From positions 62,001 through 126,000 of the forward strand of contig NZ_BONK01000004.1 of the NCBI RefSeq assembly GCF_016862675.1: DNA of 64,000 nucleotides, written 5' to 3'. Every line of letters starts with the position of its first letter. The stretch's first letter is position 1. The translations under genes and the position numbers were made by a program. Positions 16,877-26,600 of this stretch are shown here, piece after piece. The notes under the pieces were generated by a model that was not told the DNA's origin, did no database searches, and saw only the letters and a program-made list of their open reading frames with translations. The stretch comes from Cellulomonas chitinilytica. Its GTDB lineage: Bacteria; Actinomycetota; Actinomycetes; Actinomycetales; Cellulomonadaceae.

Positions 16877-18031
16877 GTGACCGACCTCCGGAGGGTGTCC
16901 GCCGCGTGGCAGCGGTACGACGTCACGCGGCGGGACCTGCCGCTCGCGGTGGCGGTCGCCCTCGCACCGTTCGTCCCGGCGCTGCACACCCAGGGGACGC
17001 GGCTCGGTGGCGTGCCGGACCGCCCGGTCGATGCGCTCGCCCTCGTGGCGATCGCGCTCCAGTCCGCCCCGCTGGCGGTCCGCCGCCGGTGGCCGGCCGT
17101 CTGCCTGGCGCTCGTCTCGGTCGGCTTCGCCGTCGACCAGCTCCGCGGCTACCACACGGTCGCGGGCGTCGCTCTGCCCGTCGCGGTGCTCAGCGCGGCA
17201 GCGCACCTGGAGCACCACCGGCGCACGACGATGGTCGTCGCCTCCGGGGCGTACGCGGCGCTCGCCGTGGCCCTCGACCGGCGCGGGTCCGGCGAGGGCG
17301 TCGCGGGGTTCGTGACGTTCTACCTGTTCCTGGCCGTCGCCTGGGGCGTCGGGGCGTGGCTCCGCCAGACGAGGGCCGTCGAGGTCGCACGTCGCCAGCG
17401 CGTGGCCGAGACCACCCGGGCCGCCGAACGGACCCGCCTCGCCAGGGAGCTGCACGACGTCGTGACCCATCACGTGACCGCGATGGTCGTGCAGGCCGAG
17501 GCCGCCCGGTACCTGACCGCCGACCCCGGCCGCCTCGACCAGACCCTGACGGCCGTCACCGACACGGGCCGCCGGGCCATCAGCGACCTGCGACAGCTCC
17601 TCGACGTGCTCGACCCCGACCACGGACCCGGACCGCGCACACCGACCGTCGGCGACCTGGACGACCTCGTCGAGCAGACGCGACGCTCCGGCCAGCCCGT
17701 CGAGTACGTCGAGGAGGGCCGGCCGGCGCAGAACGCGGTCGCCGCCCACGTCGCCGTCTACCGGGTGGTCCAGGAGAGCCTGACGAACGCGCTCAAGCAC
17801 GCGCACGGCAGCCGCACCGTCGTCCGCGTGCACCACGGCGCGGCCGACATCACCGTCGAGGTCAGCACGGACGGGTCCGGCGCGCCGACGGCGGCCGTCG
17901 GCGGCAGCGAGCGCGGCCTGGCCGGGCTCCGCGAGCGGGTCGGGCTGCTCGGCGGCGAGCTCAGCGCCGGACGTCAGCCCGGCGGCGCGTTCGTCGTCCG
18001 GGCCCGCATCCCCGCGGCGGGCGCGTCGTGA
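16877..18031 (+). CDS. Sensor histidine kinase (NarL/DesK class)
   Basis: 384 residues, GTG start. About five membrane segments occupy residues 15-165. The dimerisation H-box is RLARELHDVVTHHVTAMVVQ (about 188-207, phospho-acceptor His in ELHD), and the HATPase_c domain follows (AVYRVVQESLTNALKHAHGS N-box; GLAGLRERVGLLGG G-box). There is no large extracellular loop, so it probably senses a membrane state. Its stop overlaps the response-regulator start (GTGA). Confidence 0.88.
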   Translation: MTDLRRVSAAWQRYDVTRRDLPLAVAVALAPFVPALHTQGTRLGGVPDRPVDALALVAIALQSAPLAVRRRWPAVCLALVSVGFAVDQLRGYHTVAGVALPVAVLSAAAHLEHHRRTTMVVASGAYAALAVALDRRGSGEGVAGFVTFYLFLAVAWGVGAWLRQTRAVEVARRQRVAETTRAAERTRLARELHDVVTHHVTAMVVQAEAARYLTADPGRLDQTLTAVTDTGRRAISDLRQLLDVLDPDHGPGPRTPTVGDLDDLVEQTRRSGQPVEYVEEGRPAQNAVAAHVAVYRVVQESLTNALKHAHGSRTVVRVHHGAADITVEVSTDGSGAPTAAVGGSERGLAGLRERVGLLGGELSAGRQPGGAFVVRARIPAAGAS

Positions 18032-18699
18032 CCGTGCCTGTCCACAAGCCCGTCCGCGTGCTCGTCTGCGACGACCAGGCCCTCATCCGCGCCGGCTTCG
18101 CGACGATCATCGATGCCCAGCCCGACCTCGAGGTCGTCGGCGAGTGCGGCGACGGACGCGCCGCGGTCGACCTGACCCGCCAGGTGCACCCCGACGTCGT
18201 CGTGATGGACGTCCGCATGCCCGTGCTCGACGGCATCGAGGCCACCCGCCTGCTCGCCGGCGCCGGCGTGCCGGACCCCGTCAAGGTCCTCGTCGTCACG
18301 ACCTTCAACCTCGACGAGTACGTCTACGAGGCCCTGCGCGCCGGTGCCAGCGGGTTCCTGCTCAAGGACGCCCCACCGGCGCAGCTGCTCGACGGCATCC
18401 GCACCGTCGCCGCCGGTGCCGCCCTGCTCGCACCGGAGGTGACACGGCAGCTCGTCGGCCGGTACGCCAGCCGGATCAGCCCCCCGGAGCCCGTCACCGA
18501 CGACAGCAGGCTGACCCCGCGCGAGCTCGAGGTGCTCCGCCTCATCGCCGACGGGCTGTCGAACGGCGAGATCGCCGCGACCCTCGTCCTCAGCCACGAG
18601 ACCGTCAAGACGTACGTGTCGCGCATCCTCACCAAGCTCGACCTGCGCGACCGGGTGCAGGCCGTGGTCTACGCGTACCGCAGCGGCCTGGTGACCTGA
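18028..18699 (+). CDS. LuxR/NarL-family response regulator
   Basis: 223 residues. The receiver domain (10-125) has the acidic pair in VLVCDDQALIRAGF, phospho-acceptor Asp in VVVMDVRMPVLDG and the conserved Lys in GFLLKDAPP. The C-terminal LuxR HTH is LTPRELEVLRLIADGLSNGE through SHETVKTYVSRILTKLDLRD. It is coupled to the kinase gene by GTGA and has its own in-frame GTG start. Its targets are unknown; the preceding CPBP gene in the operon is a natural candidate. Confidence 0.9.
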   Translation: MTVPVHKPVRVLVCDDQALIRAGFATIIDAQPDLEVVGECGDGRAAVDLTRQVHPDVVVMDVRMPVLDGIEATRLLAGAGVPDPVKVLVVTTFNLDEYVYEALRAGASGFLLKDAPPAQLLDGIRTVAAGAALLAPEVTRQLVGRYASRISPPEPVTDDSRLTPRELEVLRLIADGLSNGEIAATLVLSHETVKTYVSRILTKLDLRDRVQAVVYAYRSGLVT

Positions 18700-18754
18700 C
18701 GGGCGGCGACGATCCCCGTCGGACCTCCCGCGCGCCGGGCGGCGGCCGCCGCCG

Positions 18755-18966
18755 TCAGCCCTCGTCGCCCGCCTCGTCGACGTCCCCGTCGAGACAGAGC
18801 GCCGCGAGCCGAGGCAGCCTCCGCCGCATCTCGTCATCGTTCTCGAAGTCTCATCGCTCGCCGGAGGATGCGCTCCAGCGGCAGCTCTGGCCAGCACCCC
18901 GGTCAACGCCTCGTCGAACGGCACGTCCGCCGCCGCGCGTGCCGTCTCGACGAGCGTCCGTCGTCC
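18755..18966 (-). pseudogene. Remnant of a small gene broken by frameshifts
   Basis: On the minus strand three short protein-like stretches occur in successive frames: TLVETARAAADVPFDEALTG, then PELPLERILRRAMR, then DFENDDEMRRRLPRLAALCL and a short tail to a stop at 18755. Joined, they would make a plausible acidic C-terminal region, but no single frame is open and there is no start codon with a ribosome site. It begins directly after the stop of the 18967-19329 gene, so it may be a decayed extension of that gene or of a lost neighbour. Confidence 0.35.
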
Positions 18967-19329
18967 CTACAGGCCGGCGAGGCGCGCGCGCAGGAACCGC
19001 TCGATGCGAGCGGAGTCGTCGGGTTCCTCGGTCAACCCGACGCGCTCGCTGACCGCCGCCCAGCCCTCGAGCTCCGCCAGGACGAACGACCAGTCCGCGA
19101 GCCGCAGACCGACGGAGAGGAACGCGTCGGGCGGGGGCCACCCGAGTGACCCGTCGTCCACGTGCGGATGGGCCGCAGACGCGGCCCATCCCGTCCGTCG
19201 AACTCTCCTGCCGGTCGCGACGCGGTCGTCGTCACCGTCGACCGCCGCGACGGCGACGGTGTTGTCGACGGTGGCGTCGATCAGCTGCCAGTCGCGCACC
19301 GGCATCGTGATGTGCTGGATGTCGTCCAT
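18967..19329 (-). CDS. Hypothetical protein
   Basis: 120 residues, cytoplasmic. The N-terminus MDDIQHITMPVRDWQLIDAT suggests a beta-strand-rich start, and the C-terminal half (WSFVLAELEGWAAVSERVGL to RIERFLRARLAGL) is helical. I do not recognise the family. A GAGGGG sequence lies about 13 bases before the ATG. The stop directly abuts a stretch of coding-like debris, so this protein may be a truncated version of a longer ancestor. Confidence 0.5.
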   Translation of the reverse strand: MDDIQHITMPVRDWQLIDATVDNTVAVAAVDGDDDRVATGRRVRRTGWAASAAHPHVDDGSLGWPPPDAFLSVGLRLADWSFVLAELEGWAAVSERVGLTEEPDDSARIERFLRARLAGL

Positions 19330-19391
19330 GCCCGTGCGTCACCCCTCGCTGGAACGTCTCCTCGACAGGGCCCGACGTTAGCCTCGGTCGC

Positions 19392-19829
19392 ATGCCCATC
19401 AAGCTGGAGAACGTCGGCATCGCCGTCCGCGACCTCGACGCGACGATCGCCTTCTTCACCGACCTCGGACTCACCGTCGTCGGCCGCGACACCGTGAGCG
19501 GCGAGTGGACCGACACCGCCGTCGGCCTCGACGGCAACCACGCGAAGATCGCGATGCTCCAGACGCCCGACGGTCACGGTCGCCTCGAGCTCTTCGAGTA
19601 CCTCCACCCCGACGCGATCGACACGGAGCCCACCCGTCCGAACGAGATCGGCATGCACCGCGTCGCCTTCTCCGTCGACGACATCGACGCAGCCCTGGAG
19701 ATCGCCGCACGGCACGGGTGCCACCCGCTGCGCGGTGTGGCGACCTATCAGGACGTCTACAAGCTCACCTACCTCCGCGGTCCCAGCGGCATCCTCGTGA
19801 TGCTCGCCGAGGAGCTGCGCAAGGCGTGA
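19392..19829 (+). CDS. VOC-superfamily (glyoxalase-like) protein
   Basis: 145 residues with two beta-alpha-beta-beta-beta modules: ENVGIAVRDLDATIAFFTDL and IGMHRVAFSVDDIDAALEIA. It ends in YLRGPSGILVMLAEELR, where the Glu in LAEE is at the usual last metal-ligand position. This is the lactoylglutathione lyase/dioxygenase fold; the specific reaction is not evident. It is a single gene between the debris region and the AbiE module. Confidence 0.85.
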   Translation: MPIKLENVGIAVRDLDATIAFFTDLGLTVVGRDTVSGEWTDTAVGLDGNHAKIAMLQTPDGHGRLELFEYLHPDAIDTEPTRPNEIGMHRVAFSVDDIDAALEIAARHGCHPLRGVATYQDVYKLTYLRGPSGILVMLAEELRKA

Positions 19830-19865
19830 GGGTCGATCGGCTCCCGTCGGAAATCGCTCGCACGT

Positions 19866-19913
19866 TGTCGTTATCTGTACTCATCTAAGATGATGTGTAT
19901 ACGGTAAGCGACA
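19866..19913 (+). promoter_or_regulatory. Promoter/operator of the AbiE toxin-antitoxin operon
   Basis: A conspicuously AT-rich segment with nested symmetry. An 11-base perfect palindrome CATCTAAGATG (19882-19892) lies between outer arms TGTCG-TTA (19866 on) and TAAG-CGACA (ending 19913). TTGTCG (19865-19870) and TAAGAT (19886-19891) could be -35 and -10 elements with a short 15-base spacer. AbiEi antitoxins are known to bind inverted repeats in their own promoter, so this is the likely autorepression site. Confidence 0.5.
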
Positions 19914-19934
19914 CTCGAGCCAAGGAGGGGCGAC

Positions 19935-20519
19935 GTGAACCGCCTGGACGCACTGCCCGACGGCGCGTTCACGCTCGACGACGCCGCCATCGCCGGGATC
20001 AACCCCCGCGCGCTGCAGCGCCTCGCCGCCGACGGGCGCGTCGAGCGGATCGGCCACGGGCTCTACCAGCGACCCGAGACCGCGACGTACGACACCGACC
20101 TGTACGCCGCCGCCAGGAGGCAGCCGCTCTCGACCCTGTGCCTGGCGTCAGCCCTCGCCCACCACCGCCTGACCGATGCGATCCCCGCACGCATCGACCT
20201 GGCCCTGCCACGCGGCACACGCCGTCCCGCGACCAGCCAGACCATCCAGTGGCACCACTTCGATGGCGACACGTTCACCATCGGCCGGAGCACGACCGCC
20301 ATCGAAGGCTCCGACGCCACCGTGGGCCTCTACTCCGCCGAACGCTCCATCGTCGACGCGTTCCGCCTGCGCAGCACAGTCGGCTACGAGCTCGGAATCG
20401 AAGCGCTACGCACGTGGCTGCGCCGTCGAGGCAGCCACCCCAGCTCGCTGCTGAGCATCGCCGACGCCCTGCCCCGAGCCCAGGGACCGCTTCGAGACGC
20501 GCTGAACCACCTCGCATGA
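19935..20519 (+). CDS. AbiEi-family antitoxin (type IV toxin-antitoxin)
   Basis: 194 residues. The N-terminal winged helix (PDGAFTLDDAAIAGINPRAL to RVERIGHGLYQRPE, about 8-53) is the AbiEi antitoxin DNA-binding domain, and the C-terminal part (SALAHHRLTDAIPARIDLAL, then GLYSAERSIVDAFRLRSTVG) is the conserved AbiEi body. It represses its own promoter and counteracts the toxin without direct binding in the type IV model. AGGAGGGGCGAC precedes the GTG at 19935. Its stop overlaps the toxin start by ATGA. Confidence 0.85.
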   Translation: MNRLDALPDGAFTLDDAAIAGINPRALQRLAADGRVERIGHGLYQRPETATYDTDLYAAARRQPLSTLCLASALAHHRLTDAIPARIDLALPRGTRRPATSQTIQWHHFDGDTFTIGRSTTAIEGSDATVGLYSAERSIVDAFRLRSTVGYELGIEALRTWLRRRGSHPSSLLSIADALPRAQGPLRDALNHLA

Positions 20520-21415
20520 GACCCGCCCAGACGTACGCCGCCCTACGACGCGAAGCCAACGCACGAGGACGAGCATTCGGCGAGATCGTCACCTTGTACG
20601 CGTTGGAACGCTTCCTCGCGCGCCTGACCCAGACCCCGTACCGCGACGACTTCGTCCTCAAGGGCGGCGTGCTTCTCGCGGCCTACGGCCTGCGTCGCCC
20701 GACACGCGACATCGACGCCCAGCTCATCGACCGGGACCTCGACGCGGCGCACCTGCTGACCGTCGTGCGCGCCGTCGCCGACGTGGCCACCGAGGACGCC
20801 CTCGTGCTGCACGTCGAGGACGCATGGGTCGAGCAGATCCGCGACGAGGACGCCTACACCGGGCTGCGGGTGCACGTCGCCGCCCACGTGCACACGTTCG
20901 ACGTCAGCACCTTCAAGGTGGACGTGTCCACAGGCGACCCGATCAGCCCGCAGATCGACACCATCGAGCTGCCCACGATCCTCACCGAAGACACCATCAC
21001 GCTGCGGGCGCACCCGCTGCCGACGGTCGTCGCCGAGAAGACGGTCACAGTCATCGAGCGAGGCACGACCAGCACACGATGGCGCGATCTGATGGATGTC
21101 GTGACGCTGGCCCGTACGCACACCTTCAACGCCGGCGAGCTCAACGCCGCAGGCAACGCCACCGCCGCCCATCGCGGCGCGAACCTTGGCCCTCTCGCGC
21201 CGCTCGTCAAAGGGTACGGAGAGGTCGGGCAAGCCAAGTGGGCCGCGTGGCGCCGCGCGTGGCAGCTGGAGGACAGGACCGAGCGCAGCCTCGACACGCA
21301 GGCCGAGCTGGTCGCGGCGTTCGTGGACCCCGTGTACGCGGGCAACGTCACCATGGCCGCCACCTGGAACCCGGACGCGTACGAGTGGCGCGAGCCCGGC
21401 TCCGACCCGGAGTAG
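20516..21415 (+). CDS. AbiEii/AbiGii nucleotidyltransferase toxin
   Basis: 299 residues. The nucleotidyltransferase core is visible: FVLKGGVLLAAYGLRRPTRD followed by IDAQL, that is KGG with the DID metal-binding pair (about 45-68), then FKVDVSTGD and the Lys-containing VVAEKTVTVIER. AbiEii toxins act on tRNA ends or nucleotides to stop growth during phage infection. ATGA coupling to the antitoxin gene fixes the start. The C-terminal region (AKWAAWRRAWQLEDRTERSL to end) is longer than minimal members, but all key residues seem intact. Confidence 0.85.
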   Translation: MRPAQTYAALRREANARGRAFGEIVTLYALERFLARLTQTPYRDDFVLKGGVLLAAYGLRRPTRDIDAQLIDRDLDAAHLLTVVRAVADVATEDALVLHVEDAWVEQIRDEDAYTGLRVHVAAHVHTFDVSTFKVDVSTGDPISPQIDTIELPTILTEDTITLRAHPLPTVVAEKTVTVIERGTTSTRWRDLMDVVTLARTHTFNAGELNAAGNATAAHRGANLGPLAPLVKGYGEVGQAKWAAWRRAWQLEDRTERSLDTQAELVAAFVDPVYAGNVTMAATWNPDAYEWREPGSDPE

Positions 21416-21535
21416 CGCTCGGGCATGGCGGTCGCTCCCGCGGAGGCTGGCTCAGTGAGGTCGGGGGCTGAGTACGACGCCCGGCGACACCAGTGCGGGC
21501 GACGCGCTCCCGTCCGGACGAGGGCGGGCCGTCGG

Positions 21536-23077
21536 CTACCGCGTGATCTCCGCCGAGTCTTCCCGATGGGCGGCGTAGATCGCCGCGCGGATCGCCGACC
21601 TCACCTCGTCGATCCGGGCGTGCACACGTCGCAGCGTCTCGGGACCCGGCGTGCCGGTGGGGATGGCGAGCGGAATCGCGCGTCCCACCGTGCCCCGGGC
21701 GACCTGCTCGGGCGCGAGGTGCTCGAGGACGTCGAACGCGATCGCCGCGTGCCTGGTGTCGTTGTGGACGCGGATCCAGACCCGGGGTTCGGGCCGCCCG
21801 GACGGGTGCTCCTTGCGGCCGGACGCGATGGCGACGTGGGTGTCGAACGGCGTGACCTGGACGTACCGCACGACGTCGAAGTCGGGGTCGACCCGGACCT
21901 GCGGGTACAGCCTCTGCCCTCCGAAGAGCACCGTGGTCACCTCGAGGACCATCCGCTCGATGTCGCCCTTGCGGAGGTCGCAGTCGTCGAGCAGGTCCGC
22001 GGGTTCGAACGGCGGCATGCCGAGCACCGCCGCCATCGCGTCGTGCAGGTCGGGCGGGCCGGAGGCGACCTCGGACGCGAGGGCCTCGTCGATCGCCGAG
22101 ACGATCGCGGAGGCGGTCGTCACGATCTGGTCCCGGACGGTGTCGATCATGGCCGCACCCCACCGACCGGGCGGGATCTGCAACGGCACCCCCAGTCCCT
22201 GGCCCTCCCGCAGCGTCCCGGAGGGGTGCAGGTCGTCGAGGACCCTCTGGGCGACGTGCGCGAAGGCGGTGTCGTCGGAGATCCGCAGCCAGGCCCACGG
22301 GCGCGGTGCGTCGACCTGCCTGCCCTTGCGTCCCACACCGACGACGAGTGACGTCGGCAGCGGAGCCAGCTCGACGAACCGGCGCACCTCGAAGTACCGG
22401 TCGGTGCCGGCGGGCGACCGCTGCCCGAACAGCCCGGACGACGCCTGCTCGACGACGCGCCAGATGTCGTCGCGGCGGCCCGGCTGGTCCTCCGTCAGCT
22501 CCGCCTCGGTGAGCGGCGAGATGTCCAGGGCACGCGACGCCGCCACCAGCCCGGCGAACTGCGCGACGTCGGGGCTGTCCGGGAGGCGATCGGCCAGTGC
22601 GCGCGTGACCTCGTCGTACGTCCAGACGTCGAGGTGGACGGACTCGTCGGGGAACAGCACGCGGTACTCGGCCAGGACGCGGTCCGCCTCGTGGCGTCGT
22701 GACTCGGGTACCAGCACCGCGAGCAGCCCGCCCGAGTCGGGCAGCCGGTGACGGTAGGCGGCGACCTGTCCGACGTCGAGGGTGTGGCCGATCTTCGCCT
22801 CGACGACGACGTGCGCGACGGCCGGTCTCCCCCAGTGGCACTCCAGGTCGGTGCGCCCGCGGTCCGCACCGACGACCTCCGTCAGCCACCGCGGCTCGTG
22901 TCCCGGTTCGATGCCACCCCGCACCAGCAGAGGGTCGAGGGCATCGGCCGCGCCGGCGAGCCCGAGCAACCACCACAGGCCGCGCGTCAGTGCGACCTCA
23001 GGCTGCACCAGGACACCGGCAGGGACCAGCGCGGCCAGCAGACCGTTCGGTGGATGAGGTTCCGGCGCCGGCGCCAT
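21536..23077 (-). CDS. PD-(D/E)XK nuclease-like protein with duplicated C-terminal domain
   Basis: 513 residues from the ATG at 23077 (an in-frame GTG at 23128 is possible but lies under the divergent gene's leader). The N-terminal part has Asp77 (RTDLEC), Glu93-Ala-Lys95 (VVVEAKIGH) and Gln104...Tyr108, which is the D...ExK...QxxxY layout of PD-(D/E)XK nucleases. Two related repeats of about 135 residues follow: DIWRVVEQASSGLFG...VGRKGR...WLRISDDTAF...VPLQIPPG and DIERMVLEVTTVLFG...SGRKEH...WIRVHNDTRH...IPLAIPTG. I do not recognise the repeat family. It lies between AbiE and a large helicase, which suggests a defence role, not proven. Confidence 0.65.
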   Translation of the reverse strand: MAPAPEPHPPNGLLAALVPAGVLVQPEVALTRGLWWLLGLAGAADALDPLLVRGGIEPGHEPRWLTEVVGADRGRTDLECHWGRPAVAHVVVEAKIGHTLDVGQVAAYRHRLPDSGGLLAVLVPESRRHEADRVLAEYRVLFPDESVHLDVWTYDEVTRALADRLPDSPDVAQFAGLVAASRALDISPLTEAELTEDQPGRRDDIWRVVEQASSGLFGQRSPAGTDRYFEVRRFVELAPLPTSLVVGVGRKGRQVDAPRPWAWLRISDDTAFAHVAQRVLDDLHPSGTLREGQGLGVPLQIPPGRWGAAMIDTVRDQIVTTASAIVSAIDEALASEVASGPPDLHDAMAAVLGMPPFEPADLLDDCDLRKGDIERMVLEVTTVLFGGQRLYPQVRVDPDFDVVRYVQVTPFDTHVAIASGRKEHPSGRPEPRVWIRVHNDTRHAAIAFDVLEHLAPEQVARGTVGRAIPLAIPTGTPGPETLRRVHARIDEVRSAIRAAIYAAHREDSAEITR

Positions 23078-23148
23078 ACCTCGCACCGTACTGTCGCAGG
23101 AGCTGTCCGCCGTGCCTGACGACGGCACGACTCACGCAAGGAGCACCC

Positions 23149-23610
23149 ATGCGCACCCGCCCGACACCTGCCCTCGCCGCCTCGGCGCTCACCCTGGCCG
23201 CGGGCCTCGTGCTCGCGGGCTGCTCGCGATCGGACGACGCCCCGGAGAGCGCTGCGACCACACCACCGGCCGCCACCGAGAAGGTCGAGGGATCCGGCGG
23301 CGACTTCTGCGCGGCCTACGACGAGGCCGGCGGGACGCTGGCGACGCTCGGGCCGTTCCAGGTGGCGATGCCGCCCGAGGAGACGCTCGCCGACCTGGGC
23401 CCGCGCATCGAGGTCCTGGAGGCCGTCTCGCCGCCGGACGACATCGCCGCGGAGTGGCAGACCCTGCACGACCTGTACACCGAGGCCGTCACGATCGCCG
23501 AGCAGACCCCCGACGACGGCGTGGTCGCCGGGCCGAGGATCTTCGAGATCGTCGAGGAGCTCGACGCGCCCGGCAGCACCGTCCTCGACTACCTCACGAC
23601 CACCTGCTGA
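23149..23610 (+). CDS. Small lipoprotein of unknown function
   Basis: 153 residues. The signal peptide ends in lipobox LAGC (VLAGCSRSDD, Cys25), so it is attached to the outer face of the membrane. The mature domain is helical and acidic, with two Cys (in DFCAAYDEAG and at the very C-terminus TTTC) that may pair. Similar small helical lipoproteins are common in actinobacteria without known function. AAGGAG precedes the ATG. It sits divergently between the nuclease-like gene and the helicase gene, breaking their continuity. Confidence 0.75.
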   Translation: MRTRPTPALAASALTLAAGLVLAGCSRSDDAPESAATTPPAATEKVEGSGGDFCAAYDEAGGTLATLGPFQVAMPPEETLADLGPRIEVLEAVSPPDDIAAEWQTLHDLYTEAVTIAEQTPDDGVVAGPRIFEIVEELDAPGSTVLDYLTTTC

Positions 23611-23636
23611 CCGCCCAGGAGCGTCGCTCCGCCGAA

Positions 23637-23663
23637 CGTGAGGACCCGGAGCCGTCCCTCACG
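23637..23663. terminator. Possible bidirectional terminator
   Basis: CGTGAGG (23637-23643) and CCTCACG (23657-23663) form a perfect 7-base-pair stem with a 13-base loop between the convergent lipoprotein and helicase genes. The helicase stop codon lies in the distal arm. There is no T-run, so termination efficiency is uncertain. Confidence 0.35.
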
Positions 23664-26600
23664 GCCCTGCGGAGGTTCGGGGCTGCGCGACGACGACCTC
23701 GCGGTATGCGAGGCGGTTCTCGAGGTCGTTGCGGGACAGCACCGGCGCGTTGTGCAGGAAGAGCCGTCGCAGCTCCTCGCGGGCACCGCCCACGTCCAGA
23801 CGCTGCTCGTCCTGGGCTGCGAAGAGCCCGCCGTAGACGTCCTCGTCCTCGTCCTCGGCCTCGGTCGCTGCTCCGGCGTACCGCTTGAAGACCCGTGCGA
23901 GCAGCTCGAGGAGCAGCGCCGGATCGATGATCGCGACGGGGTCCTGCATGAATCGCCCGCGATTGATGACCCCGTGCGTCGCTCCGTCCACGGCGACGAC
24001 CATCGCGTTCGACGATCCGTCGAGCTCGGCGATGACCCGGTCGATCAGGGCGTTGTCGACGATCTCACCGCGCCTCGGGAAGAGGAAGACGGTCGTCTGG
24101 GCGCCGTGCGTCTCGTCTGCGGGGAACTGCAGCGTCACGCGGTCCCCGTCGTCGCTCAGCTCGGCGTCCAGACCGAACGGACGCATCATCGCGAGCAGCA
24201 CCTGCGCGCCTTCGCCCAGCGCGACCTGCTCCAGCTCGTCCCTCACCCGCCGTCCAGGGATGCCCGGCACCGGCATCGCACCGATGTCGTCGATGACCCG
24301 GTACGCCGTTCCCTTCCGTCCCTCGTCGTACTTGACGAGCTCCGCCCGGATGTCCGCGACGGCGTCCTCCGGGAGCGGCATCCAGTCCTGGCTCTTCGGA
24401 TCAGGGACCGCGTCGTACTTGTCGACGTAGATGTCGAACAGCTCGGCCAGCCCGTCCCACCGTTCTTCGGCCTCCTTGACGATGCGGCGCATGCCCAGGA
24501 TCCGCTCGCGATCCATCCCCCGATGGTTGAGGTAGAGGAACGGCGCGAGCAGAGCCGGCATGCCCAGCTCGACCTCCGTCGAGAAGAAGCCGAGCGAGCG
24601 GAAGTGCATCGTGTCCGGGTTCATCCCGAGCAGGTCGGACGCGGCGCTGGTGATGTACGCGGCGCCCTCGGAGAGCAGCACCAGCGCGGACTCGTCCAGG
24701 CGCCAGCGGGGCTCGTCCTTCTGCAGGATGTTCTCCAGGTGCGCGAACGGGGCGCCCGTCCACCGCAGGTAGACGTGGAACGCGCGCCAGATGGCGGTCA
24801 GCTCCGCCGCCCGTTCCGGGTCGAGGGTGCCCTGCACCGGGAGCTCGATCGAGCGTCGGAGCAGATCGGCCTCCGAGCCGTGGCCGATGAGGTCGGCCAC
24901 GGCGTCGGGGAAGTGCCGCATGAACGTGCTGCGGCTGGAAGGTCGTGCCGTGTGGGGGACGAACACCCGGATCTGGGCCAGTGCGTTCTCCCCGAAGTCG
25001 GGAGCGTCACCCGGCTTGAACGCGATCTGGTGGTTCGACGTCGACACGTGCCACGAGGTGCAGGCGAGGTAGATCAGCGTGAACGGCCCGGCGCCCTCCT
25101 GAGCAGCCCTGGCGATGCGCTTGACGATCTGGCCGTCCTTGGTGGTGAGCGCATTGACCGCGGTGCTCCGACCGATGTCGGTCAGCCGGTACTCGCTCCC
25201 CGAGAGGGCGATCGCCCCGACGTCCGTGAGGCGGCCCACCACAGCGTCACCGTCCGGCCTCCCCATCCCGTCGACACCCGCGAGGGAGCGCGCGAACAGG
25301 AAGTCCAGCTCCTCCTGGAGATGCTCGACGGGAAGGGTTCGCCCCGCACTCGACTCGAGGTACTGGGTGACGAGCTGATCGAACCAGGCAGGATCCACGG
25401 GACGGACGTAGTGGGCGCCACCCGACCAGTCGCGGACGTAGGCCGCGTAGAGACCGTCGATCGTGCTCACCGCATCGAGCACCTGGGCGTCCGTCGCGTT
25501 CGACCGGCCCGTGACCTCCATCCGGTCGTGGGCCTCGAGCCTCAGGTAGTCCGGTGGGCGGCGGGCGATGAGGAAGCCCTGGCCCAGACTCCTCGAGTGC
25601 CCGAGCCTCCCCGCACGACCCAGCCGCTGGATGAGTGCGTCCTTGCTGATCAGCCGCGCCTCTCCGTCGTACATGTGGAGGTCCGCGTTGATGACGATGT
25701 CGGCGGGCAGGTTGATCCCGAGCCGGAGGGTGTCGGTCGCGAACAGCACGCGGATGTAGCCGCCGCGGAACAGCGACTCGATCACGGAACGGCCCGTCGC
25801 GTTCAGTGAGGCGGTGTGGAACCCGACGCCGGTCTCCAGCGCGCTCGTCAGGTCGGCCCTGATCCGTCCCGGGGGGAGGAGCCGGATGGTGCGCACGGGG
25901 TGGGGCCCGCCCGAGTGGCCGTCGAACACGGGGAACCTGGCGGCCGGCTCCTCGCCGCGGCGACCGGACGCGGTCGACGGCACCCCGAGCCTGGTCACGA
26001 GCAGCTCGCGCGTGATGCGCGCGAGGTCCTCGGCGTGTCGCCGGGTGTCCGCGAAGACGAGGACGGACGGCGTGCCCTCGTCGAACTTCCCGTCCTCGAG
26101 GTTCTCACCGACGATCCCCAGCAGCAGGGCGATCGACGCTCGGTACTTGTGCGCGAGCGACTTCAGCTCACCGCTTCCCCGCACCTGCTCCCGGATCGTG
26201 TTCAAGCCCTCCAGCGGGGTGTCGAGATCCTTGCGGTCGCCGGGGATGTGCGTGCGGCTCTCGATCCTGCCGTCCTTGCCGAGCGCGGTGACGGTCAGGG
26301 GCACAGGTCGCGCCGTCACCTCCAGCAGGTCGACCCGCAGGAGGTTCGCGGCGAACCACTTCTGCAGCAGCTCCTTCGTCGTCGGTGAGAGCGATGCCGA
26401 GAGCCCGATGAACCGGGGCGGGGAGGGGCGGCCGAAGACCTCCATGAGCAGCTGCTCTTCCTTGAGCCCCCGCTGGCCGTCGACGATGTGCTGGAGCTCG
26501 TCCACGAGGATCAGCGGCGTGCGTTCGATCTTCATCCCGTTGCGCATCAGCGCGGCCAGCTTCTCCGGGATGATCACCGCGATGTCGAAGCGTGAGGCTC

